Below are positions 53,103-59,783 of a stretch of DNA of 59,783 nucleotides, piece by piece (position 1 is the first letter of the stretch; every line of letters begins with the position of its first letter). This stretch comes from Actinacidiphila oryziradicis (GTDB taxonomy: Bacteria > Actinomycetota > Actinomycetes > Streptomycetales > Streptomycetaceae), in contig NZ_SUMC01000051.1 of assembly GCF_005047355.1 (NCBI RefSeq), positions 1-59,783 on the forward strand. Direction: 5' to 3'. The translations under genes and the position numbers were made by a program. The notes under the pieces are model-generated. The model was not told the DNA's origin, did not search any database, and was given only the letters and a program-made list of their open reading frames with translations.

Positions 53103-53855
53103 ATGAGCAAGATCCGCGTCGCGGTCATCGGCGCCCACGGCCGTATGGGCTCCGAGGCCGTCAAGGCTGTCGGCGCCGCGGACGACCTGGAACTGGTGGC
53201 CGCGCTCGGCCGCGGTGACAAGCTGGAGACGCTCACCGAGGCCGGAGCCCAGGTCGCGGTCGAGCTGACCCATCCGGACTCGGTGATGGGCAACCTCGAG
53301 TTCTGCGTGACCAACGGCATCCACGCCGTCGTCGGCACCACCGGCTGGACCGACGACCGGCTGGCCACGCTCAAGGGCCGGCTCGACTCCGCACCGGGAA
53401 CCGGCGTGCTCATCGCCCCGAACTTCGGCATCGGTGCCGTCCTCACCATGCGCTTCGCACAGCAGGCGGCCCGTTTCTTCGAGTCCGTCGAAGTCGTCGA
53501 GCTGCATCACCCGGGCAAGGCCGACGCCCCCAGCGGCACCGCGGTCCGCACCGCTCAGCTGATCGCCCGGGCCCGCCGCGAGGCCGGTCTGGGCGACCAG
53601 CCGGATGCCACCACCACCGCCCTGGAGGGGGCCCGTGGCGCGGATGTCGACGGGGTGCCGGTGCACGCCGTACGGCTGCGCGGCCTTGTCGCCCACCAGG
53701 AGGTGTTGTTCGGCGACGCCGGGGAGATCTTCACCCTCCGGCACGACTCGATGAACCGCAGCTCCTTCATGCCCGGAGTGCTCCTCGGCGTACGCCGCAT
53801 CGTCTCGGCGCCCGGTCTCACCTTCGGGCTCGAAAACTTCATGGACCTGGACTGA
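53103..53855 (+). CDS. dapB: 4-hydroxy-tetrahydrodipicolinate reductase
   Basis: 250 residues; reduces the DapA product in lysine/diaminopimelate synthesis. NAD(P)-binding VIGAHGRMGSEA at the start and the catalytic segment ELHHPGKADAPSGTA (about residues 139-153) are both intact. AAAGAAG lies before the ATG. It is 18 bases after the M16 peptidase gene and works with dapA, encoded about 2.8 kb further on. Confidence 0.97.
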   Translation: MSKIRVAVIGAHGRMGSEAVKAVGAADDLELVAALGRGDKLETLTEAGAQVAVELTHPDSVMGNLEFCVTNGIHAVVGTTGWTDDRLATLKGRLDSAPGTGVLIAPNFGIGAVLTMRFAQQAARFFESVEVVELHHPGKADAPSGTAVRTAQLIARARREAGLGDQPDATTTALEGARGADVDGVPVHAVRLRGLVAHQEVLFGDAGEIFTLRHDSMNRSSFMPGVLLGVRRIVSAPGLTFGLENFMDLD

Positions 53856-53866
53856 GGACCGCCGCC

Positions 53867-54319
53867 ATGCGCGCCAAAATCACTTACTTCGTCCTCGCGG
53901 CGGTCCTGCTCTTCTACTTCGTCCTCGTCGGCAGCCGGGGCGTCATGCTGATCCAGGACGCCACCCTGGTCACCGTCACCTTCGGCGTTGCCGTCCTCGT
54001 CCTGCCGCTCATCGGCCTCTGGTTCCTCTGGCACACCACGGCCTTCGCCCGCAACGCCGGCCGCCTCGCCCGCGAGCTGGAGGCCGAGGGCGGCCTCCCC
54101 GTCGACGAGCTCGTACGTACCCCCGGCGGACGCATCGACCGCGATTCGGCGGACCTGGTCTTCGCCAAGCGCCAGGCGGAGACCGAAGCCGCCCCCGACG
54201 ACTGGCGCAGCTGGTTCCGGCTCGCCGTCGCCTACTTCGACGCCCGCGACACCCCGCGCGCCCGCAAGGCCATGCAGCGCGCGATCGCCCTGCACGACGG
54301 CAGGCCCGTACGCCCGTAG
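53867..54319 (+). CDS. Small membrane protein with C-terminal TPR-like end
   Basis: 150 residues. Two membrane helices (TYFVLAAVLLFYFVLVG, residues 5-21; FGVAVLVLPLIGLWFLW, about 44-60), then a soluble part ending in WFRLAVAYFDARDTPRARKAMQRAI, which looks like one tetratricopeptide unit. GAGGACC precedes the ATG, 11 bases after dapB. It is conserved behind dapB in Streptomyces; function unknown. Confidence 0.8.
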   Translation: MRAKITYFVLAAVLLFYFVLVGSRGVMLIQDATLVTVTFGVAVLVLPLIGLWFLWHTTAFARNAGRLARELEAEGGLPVDELVRTPGGRIDRDSADLVFAKRQAETEAAPDDWRSWFRLAVAYFDARDTPRARKAMQRAIALHDGRPVRP

Positions 54320-54342
54320 CGTGATGGCCCGCCGTGCAGGCG

Positions 54343-54843
54343 CTAGCGGAGCTCCGCCGCCCGGCCCTCTATGGCGTCGGCCGCCATGTCGAAGGCCTCC
54401 CTGCGGCCCAGGAAGTCCGCGTTGTGATCGGTCATGAGCGGGCGCAGCTGCTGCCCGTTCGCCCGCGTGACGATCAGCGCCTGCCCCTGCACGGTCCGGG
54501 GCAGTTCCAGTACCCGCACCGGCTGCTGAGCCGTCCGTACGCTGCCGACCTGGTCCCACGGCACGGTCACGGTACTGAAGAGCCGGCACTGGCGCAGCCC
54601 CCGCCCGCTCACCCAGAAGCCCACCCGCAGCAGCCGCAGCGCGCTCACGATCACCAGGACGGACGCGCCCAGACAGGCCTCGGCGCCGGACAGCCCCTTC
54701 GCCACTCCGATGATCATGCCGGCGAAGAGCAGATACGCGGCGAGCATCAGCATCAGCGCCGCCGTCGCCACCCGCCAGGGACCCGGGCGGTACGGGCGCA
54801 TCCACTTGTCCTGCGCCGAGTACGGCAAAGGGGTGTCTGTCAC
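54343..54843 (-). CDS. PH-domain membrane protein (bPH2-like)
   Basis: 166 residues. Two membrane helices (ALMLMLAAYLLFAGMIIGVA and CLGASVLVIVSALRL) are followed by a bacterial PH-type domain (GLRQCRLFSTVTVPWDQVGSV; GQALIVTRANGQQLRPL). GTG at 54843 is used because the frame upstream mirrors the promoter region. Convergent with the preceding gene, divergent from thyX. Function unknown. Confidence 0.8.
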   Translation of the reverse strand: MTDTPLPYSAQDKWMRPYRPGPWRVATAALMLMLAAYLLFAGMIIGVAKGLSGAEACLGASVLVIVSALRLLRVGFWVSGRGLRQCRLFSTVTVPWDQVGSVRTAQQPVRVLELPRTVQGQALIVTRANGQQLRPLMTDHNADFLGRREAFDMAADAIEGRAAELR

Positions 54844-55057
54844 TTGCTGGTCGTGGCCGCCGTCCGCGGCGAGGAAGGGCAGGGGCACGCTCAGGATCCT
54901 TATCGGGCGGGGGAAGTTCTGACCGGAGGCTATCGGGGACCTGTGCGCGCGGCCAGCCGCAGCACTGCGTCTGTCCGCTTTGCACCGAGTGGCGGCGTTG
55001 TCAGTGCCAGCGCATAGGCTTGGCGCCGCCCCGAACGCCCACGAGGAAGGACCTCCG

Positions 55058-56512
55058 GTGACCGACACCCCCACCGAAACCGCAGTTCAGTTCCGTAGCG
55101 ACGTCACTGTCGAACTGATCAAGCACAGCGCGGCGGACTCGGACGTGTTGTGGGCGGCGCGTGTGTCCACAGCCGGAGAGCAGTCCCTCGAAGAGCTGAC
55201 GAAGGACCCCGAGCGGTCCAAGGGCCTGATCAATTATTTGATGCGCGACCGGCATGGCACTCCGTTCGAGCACAACTCGATGACCTTCTTCGTGAGCGCT
55301 CCGATCTTTGTCTTCCGGGAGTTTCATCGCCATCGCGCGGGATGGTGTCTCGCCGGCGATACGGAGATCACCCTGGAGGGCGAGGATGGAATTCTCCGGC
55401 ACAAGCCGATCAAGGAATTGTTCGAGCAGCGGCAGCACGGGGCTCAAGACCGGCACGTCCGGTGTTATGACGAGCGGACTCTGGTGGCTCAGCGGGCAGA
55501 GATCGCGGACGTCATCGAGTCGGGGGTGAAACCGCTGCTGCGTATGACGACAGTGAGCGGCAGGACCTTGCGCTGCACGAAGGATCACGCCGTGTTCACG
55601 CCCGATGGCTGGCGGAAGGCGGGAGAGCTGGAAGTCGGTGACTCGGTCATGGCGCAAGCGGCCGCTGTGCGTCCGTCCGAGGCGCTGGTGCCGCCCGGCC
55701 TGCGCCAGGGGGTCGGGGCATGGGCGTCCATGCAGCACAAGCGCCTGATCAAGGAGATGGACGTCTGCTACCTGTGCTCACGTCTGTTCCCCCGCGAGGC
55801 GCTGGAACTCGACCATGTCGTGCCGGTCGCGGCTGACCTGATGAAGGCACTCGATGAGAAGAATCTCGCTCCGGCCTGCCCGGAGTGCCACGAAAGGAAG
55901 AGCGCGGCAGAACAGGCACTGGCACAGCGCGGCGGCGAGTTGGCAGTCGCCCGCCCGGACATGATCGTGTCCGTCGCTGACGACGGTGAGGAGATGACCT
56001 ACGACCTTTCGGTGGAGGGGCCCTGGCACAATTTCCTCGCCGACGGGATCGTCGTGCACAACTCGTACAACGAGGAGAGCGGGCGGTATCGCGAATTGCA
56101 GCCGGTCTTCTACACTCCCGCGGAAAGCCGGCACCTGGTGCAGCAGGGGAGGCCCGGCAAGTACGAGTTCGTGCCCGGTACCCCGGAGCAGCACAAGCTG
56201 GTGACCGAGGAAATGGAAGCCGCGTACCGGCAGGCCTATGCCTCCTACCAGCAGATGCTGGAGGCGGGGGTGGCCCGTGAGGTGGCGCGCGCGGTCCTGC
56301 CGGTGGGCCTGTTCTCGTCGATGTACGCCACGTGCAATGCCCGGTCGCTGATGCACTTCCTCTCCCTCCGGACCAAGGACGAGCGGGCGAAGACTCCCTC
56401 GTTCCCCCAGCGCGAGATCGAGATGGTGGCTGAGCAGATGGAGACGCTCTGGGCTGGGCTGATGCCGCTCACCCACGCCGCATACAACGCTCAGGGCCGC
56501 GTCGCACCATGA
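55058..56512 (+). CDS. thyX: Flavin-dependent thymidylate synthase ThyX, interrupted by an intein
   Basis: 484 codons: N-extein 1-96, intein 97-335, C-extein 336-484 (245 residues spliced, normal for Streptomyces ThyX). It makes dTMP from dUMP with methylene-tetrahydrofolate and FAD. The signature RHR (91-93) followed by AGW is split from SYNEESGRYRELQPVFY by the intein. HNSMTFFVSAPIFVFREFHR lies upstream and ATCNARSLMHFLSLR (substrate binding) downstream. GTG at 55058 after AGGAAGGAC. Splicing is needed for activity. Confidence 0.95.
   Translation: MTDTPTETAVQFRSDVTVELIKHSAADSDVLWAARVSTAGEQSLEELTKDPERSKGLINYLMRDRHGTPFEHNSMTFFVSAPIFVFREFHRHRAGWCLAGDTEITLEGEDGILRHKPIKELFEQRQHGAQDRHVRCYDERTLVAQRAEIADVIESGVKPLLRMTTVSGRTLRCTKDHAVFTPDGWRKAGELEVGDSVMAQAAAVRPSEALVPPGLRQGVGAWASMQHKRLIKEMDVCYLCSRLFPREALELDHVVPVAADLMKALDEKNLAPACPECHERKSAAEQALAQRGGELAVARPDMIVSVADDGEEMTYDLSVEGPWHNFLADGIVVHNSYNEESGRYRELQPVFYTPAESRHLVQQGRPGKYEFVPGTPEQHKLVTEEMEAAYRQAYASYQQMLEAGVAREVARAVLPVGLFSSMYATCNARSLMHFLSLRTKDERAKTPSFPQREIEMVAEQMETLWAGLMPLTHAAYNAQGRVAP
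55346..56062 (+). other. Intein with HNH homing endonuclease inside thyX
   Basis: 239 residues. Block A begins CLAGDTEITL with Cys 1. Block B is TKDHAVFTPDGW with GELEVGDSV. The end is TYDLSVEGPWHNFLADG then IVVHN, followed by Ser of the extein: the classical Hint splicing residues (C1, His-Asn, S+1). Between blocks B and F sits an HNH nuclease of McrA type: CYLC, ELDHVVP, NLAPACPECHERKS. All motifs expected for splicing and DNA cutting are intact, so it should be active. Base composition is somewhat lower in GC than the exteins. Confidence 0.95.
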
Positions 56513-56673
56513 GGTCGCGCCCGCAATGTTCCGATTGCGGGCTTTCGTGAAGTTCATTTAGGCTACAGACACGGACCCCGGCGCCGCTTGAACCCCCGAG
56601 CAGGCGGCGCCGGAGTCCTCTTCGCAGGTCCCGAGGGGACACCCCCACACCTTGACCGAGTAGCGTTGTCCTT

Positions 56674-57573
56674 ATGGCTCCGACCTCCACTCCGCAGACC
56701 CCCTTCGGGCGGGTCCTGACCGCAATGGTCACCCCGTTCGCCGCGGACGGCGCTCTCGACCTCGAGGGCGCGCAGCGGCTCGCCGCTCATCTGGTGGAGG
56801 CAGGCAACGACGGCCTGGTCGTCAACGGCACCACCGGCGAGTCGCCGACCACCAGCGACGTGGAGAAAGAGCAGCTCGTACGGGCCGTAGTGGAGGCCGT
56901 CGGCAACCGGGCCTTCGTAGTCGCCGGGGTCGGCACCAACGACACCCGCCACAGCATCGAGCTCGCCCGCCAGGCCGAGCGGGCAGGCGCCCACGGTCTG
57001 CTCACGGTGACGCCGTACTACAGCAAGCCTCCGCAGGAAGGCCTGTACCGGCACTTCACCGCCATCGCCGACGCCACCGGCCTGCCGGTGATGCTCTACG
57101 ACATCCCTGGTCGCAGCGGCGTCCCCATCGAGACCGAGACCATCGTCCGGCTCGCTGAGCACCCCCGGATCGTCGCCAACAAGGACGCCAAGGGCGACCT
57201 GGGGCGTGCCAGCTGGGCCATCGCCCGATCGGGCCTCGCCTGGTACTCCGGGGACGACATGCTCAATCTGCCCTTGCTCTCGGTAGGCGCGGTCGGCTTC
57301 GTCTCCGTTGTCGGCCACCTGGTATCGCCTGAGCTGCGCGCCCTGTTGGGGGCCTACGTCTCGGGTGACGTGGCCAAGGCCGCCGAGATCCACCAGCGGC
57401 TCCTCCCCGTCTACACGGGAATGTTCCGCGCCCAGGGCGTCATCACAGTCAAGGCCGCGCTCGCGCTGCGGGGACTGCCCGGCGGACCGCTGCGGCTTCC
57501 GCTCGTGGAGCTCGGCCACGAGGAGACCGCTCAGCTGAAGAAGGATCTCGCCGCAGGCGGGGTACAGCTGTAG
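56674..57573 (+). CDS. dapA: 4-hydroxy-tetrahydrodipicolinate synthase
   Basis: 299 residues; condenses pyruvate with aspartate semialdehyde in lysine/peptidoglycan precursor synthesis. VNGTTGESPT (about residues 48-57) is the substrate-binding motif; the catalytic Schiff-base Lys lies in IVANKDAKGDLG (about 168-179), and YDIPGRSGV includes the catalytic Tyr. ATG at 56674. The 160-base gap after thyX probably contains its promoter. Confidence 0.97.
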   Translation: MAPTSTPQTPFGRVLTAMVTPFAADGALDLEGAQRLAAHLVEAGNDGLVVNGTTGESPTTSDVEKEQLVRAVVEAVGNRAFVVAGVGTNDTRHSIELARQAERAGAHGLLTVTPYYSKPPQEGLYRHFTAIADATGLPVMLYDIPGRSGVPIETETIVRLAEHPRIVANKDAKGDLGRASWAIARSGLAWYSGDDMLNLPLLSVGAVGFVSVVGHLVSPELRALLGAYVSGDVAKAAEIHQRLLPVYTGMFRAQGVITVKAALALRGLPGGPLRLPLVELGHEETAQLKKDLAAGGVQL

Positions 57574-57693
57574 TCAAAGACTTAAAAACTGAATACCGGA
57601 CGAAATAGCGAAATTACCGACCAACCACGATGTCACGCACGCCAGGTGTCCTCGCCGAAGAGGCATGTTGGTGCGCGTGGTGAGGAGAGACTT

Positions 57694-59379
57694 TTGAGCC
57701 ATCCGCATCCAGAGCTCGGATCCCCGCCCGTTCTCGCCAAGGGAGGCCTGCGCGTTACACCGCTCGGCGGCCTCGGCGAGATCGGCCGCAATATGACGGT
57801 CTTCGAATACGACGGCCGGCTGCTGATCGTTGACTGCGGGGTGCTCTTCCCCGAGACCGAGCAGCCCGGAATCGATCTGATCCTTCCCGACTTCAGCTCC
57901 ATCCGGGACCGTCTCGACGACGTTGTCGGCATCGTCCTGACCCACGGCCACGAGGATCACATCGGCGCTGTCCCCTTCCTCCTCCGGGAGAGAGCCGACA
58001 TCCCGCTGATCGGCTCGAAGCTGACCCTCGCCTTCATCGAGGCCAAGCTGACCGAGCACCGCATCCGGCCGTACACCCTTGAGGTGATGGAGGGCCAGCG
58101 CGAGGCAATCGGCCCCTTCGACTGCGAGTTCATCGCAGTCAACCACTCCATTCCGGATGCCCTGGCCGTCGCGATCCGTACTCCGGCCGGGATGGTCGTC
58201 CACACCGGGGACTTCAAGATGGACCAGCTCCCCCTCGACGGGCGCCTCACCGACCTGGCCACCTTCGCGCGGCTGGCTGAAGAGGGCATCGACCTGTTGC
58301 TTTCGGACTCCACGAACGCCGAAGTCCCCGGCTTCATCCCGCACGAGCGCGATATCGCACCGGTGCTGAAGCAGGTCTTCGCCAAGGCCGAGAAGCGCAT
58401 CATCCTGGCCAGCTTCGCCAGTCACATCCACCGCATCCAGCAGGTGCTGGACGCCGCCCATGAGCGCGGCCGCAAGGTCGCTTTCGTCGGTCGCTCCATG
58501 GTCAGGAACATGGGCATCGCCCGGGACCTCGGTTACCTCAAGGTCCCGGCCGGTCTGGTCGTCGAGGTCAAGACTCTCGATGATCTTCCGGACGAGAAGG
58601 TGGTGCTGGTCTGCACCGGTTCCCAGGGTGAGCCCATGGCGGCCCTGTCCCGCATGGCGAACCGGGACCACCAGATCCGTATCGTCGAGGGGGACACCGT
58701 CGTCCTCGCGTCGTCGCTCATTCCCGGCAACGAGACCTCCGTCTACCGCGTGATCAACGGTCTCACCCGGTGGGGGGCCAATGTCGTGCACAAGGGCAAC
58801 GCCAAGGTGCACGTTTCCGGCCACGCTTCGGCCGGCGAGCTCCTGTACTTCTACAACATCTGCAAGCCTCGGAACCTGATGCCCGTCCACGGCGAATGGC
58901 GGCATCTGCGTGCCAACGCCGAGCTCGGGCAGCTGACCGGTCTTCCCAAGAACCGTTGCGTCATCGCCGAGGACGGCGTCGTCGTGGATCTGGTGGACGG
59001 TCTCGCCAAGGTCGTCGGCAAGGTCCAGGCGGGTTACGTGTATGTGGACGGCCTCTCGGTCGGCGACGTCACAGAGACCTCGCTGAAGGACCGTCGCATC
59101 CTTGGTGAGGAAGGCATCGTCTCCGTGACGGTCGTCGTGGACAGCTCCTCCGGCAAGCTCGTCGGCGGCCCGTTCATCCACGCGCGTGGATCGGGTATCG
59201 ACGATGATGCTTTCGCCGCGGTCCTCCCCAAGGTCGAGGAATCCCTGGCCAGGGCCGCTGCCGACGGCGTCGCCGAGGTGCGTCAGCTGCAGCAGCTCAT
59301 CCGCCGCGCCATCGGCAAGTGGGTCTCCGACACCTACCGTCGCCGGCCGATGATCCTCCCTGTGGTCGTCGAAGTCTGA
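57694..59379 (+). CDS. rnj: Ribonuclease J
   Basis: 561 residues; 5' to 3' exo- and endoribonuclease of the metallo-beta-lactamase/beta-CASP type. The zinc motif LTHGHEDHIGAVP (about residues 78-90), beta-CASP domain (around STNAEVPGF, SFASHIHRIQQ), GHASAGELLYF and the C-terminal domain are intact. The start is the rare TTG at 57694, because GAGGAGAG lies 5-12 bases upstream and homologs begin MSHPHPELG; the frame is open to an ATG at 57646 that lacks a binding site. Confidence 0.94.
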   Translation: MSHPHPELGSPPVLAKGGLRVTPLGGLGEIGRNMTVFEYDGRLLIVDCGVLFPETEQPGIDLILPDFSSIRDRLDDVVGIVLTHGHEDHIGAVPFLLRERADIPLIGSKLTLAFIEAKLTEHRIRPYTLEVMEGQREAIGPFDCEFIAVNHSIPDALAVAIRTPAGMVVHTGDFKMDQLPLDGRLTDLATFARLAEEGIDLLLSDSTNAEVPGFIPHERDIAPVLKQVFAKAEKRIILASFASHIHRIQQVLDAAHERGRKVAFVGRSMVRNMGIARDLGYLKVPAGLVVEVKTLDDLPDEKVVLVCTGSQGEPMAALSRMANRDHQIRIVEGDTVVLASSLIPGNETSVYRVINGLTRWGANVVHKGNAKVHVSGHASAGELLYFYNICKPRNLMPVHGEWRHLRANAELGQLTGLPKNRCVIAEDGVVVDLVDGLAKVVGKVQAGYVYVDGLSVGDVTETSLKDRRILGEEGIVSVTVVVDSSSGKLVGGPFIHARGSGIDDDAFAAVLPKVEESLARAAADGVAEVRQLQQLIRRAIGKWVSDTYRRRPMILPVVVEV

Positions 59380-59392
59380 CGGGCCGCCAGGT

Positions 59393-59426
59393 GCGGGGCG
59401 CTCCGATTTGCATCGGGGCGCCCCGC
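59393..59426 (+). terminator. Hairpin after RNase J gene
   Basis: GCGGGGCGCTCCGAT (59393-59407) pairs with ATCGGGGCGCCCCGC (59412-59426) with one wobble across a 4-base loop; 14 bases after the stop. It separates RNase J from the rRNA operon leader. Confidence 0.8.
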
Positions 59427-59439
59427 TCCAGTACGTTGG

Positions 59440-59783
59440 CACAACCCCCGGGAACGAGAGTCGCACAATCGTGTGCGCCCTCGGATCCGGAGTGGTGAAT
59501 CCGACCGGAAAGCATCTGCTAAAGTCGGGGAGCGCGAAGGCCGAAAGGCAGAAACGCTAATAAGAATGAAAGCAGGAATCCCGCCAGCGGGAATCGGGCC
59601 TGAAAGGGTCTGGTAAGCTGGGAAACACGAAGGGAAAGCCCGGAGGGGCCGGTGAAACGGTCTCGAAGGAAGCTTCCGTTCCTTGAGAACTCAACAGCGT
59701 GCCAAAAGTCAATGCCAGACTATAAAATACCCCGGGCAGGCCGGTTTCCGGTTCTGCTTGAGGTTCCTTTGAAAAGGCCTTCC
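59440..59783 (+). promoter_or_regulatory. Promoter and antitermination leader of an rRNA operon
   Basis: No frame is coding here. The sequence CCTTGAGAACTCAACAGCGT (59681-59700) followed by GCCAAAAGTCAATGCCAGAC (59701-59720) is the conserved leader/antitermination segment that precedes 16S rRNA in Streptomyces rrn operons, and TGAGGTTCCTTTGAAAAGGC near the end belongs to the 16S processing stem. Candidate -10 boxes are TAAAGT (59520), TAATAA (59558) and TAAGCT (59614), matching the multi-promoter style of these operons. The 16S gene itself begins past the window end. Confidence 0.8.

Noticed and set aside
59440..59783. tRNA or 16S rRNA gene start in the last 350 bases
   Set aside because: The conserved leader is present, but the 16S start motif (AGAGTTTGATC) is not reached and no cloverleaf with a CCA-like end was found.

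Overview
The window is about 59.8 kb of very GC-rich DNA with strong codon third-position GC, many GTG starts and dense overlapping operons. Gene content and order match the conserved core chromosome of Streptomyces: ispG - proS - rimP-nusA-ylxR-infB-DUF503-rbfA-truB - ribF on the left, and rpsO-pnp-M16 peptidase-dapB-thyX-dapA-rnj on the right, ending in the leader of a ribosomal RNA operon. The identification as Streptomyces rests on this synteny and on the proteins; no database search was run.

Left (1-16,050): end of ispG, two GNAT acetyltransferases, proS, a divergently oriented trio (antibiotic-kinase-like protein, ferritin-like protein, lipoprotein), then the translation/transcription operon rimP to truB. 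Between truB and ribF lies a decayed trypsin-like-protease gene carrying a small inverted-repeat element (MITE) that duplicated CTAG. A related element sits between ribF and the next gene, and its CTAG ends supply the stop codons of both convergent neighbours. Next comes a four-gene, translationally coupled ABC transporter / two-component system cassette on the minus strand.

Middle (20,150-48,500): a complete actinobacterial type VII (ESX-like) secretion locus, spread over both strands. It holds an EspI-like MinD/ParA ATPase, a protein of unknown function, EccE, EccB, two WXG100 proteins (EsxB/EsxA-like), two mycosin proteases, WXG100-like substrates, then about 10 kb of accessory DNA, EccC and EccD. 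The accessory part carries a Streptomyces regulatory trio (DUF397 / XRE-DUF5753 / RsbW-like ATPase) and two similarly built cassettes. Each cassette has a small Esx/EspC-like protein, a large WXG-domain protein with a hydrophobic segment, and a soluble partner; they look like secreted-effector modules. An IS21 transposase fragment, a MerR regulator, an ion permease and a TerB protein are also there. The second mycosin has a catalytic region of clearly lower GC than its tail.

Right (48,800-59,783): rpsO, pnp and the diaminopimelate/thymidylate/RNase J block. The main surprise is thyX: it is interrupted in its RHR...S signature by an in-frame intein of 239 residues that contains an HNH endonuclease. 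The window ends in the promoter/antitermination leader of an rRNA operon, before the 16S gene itself.
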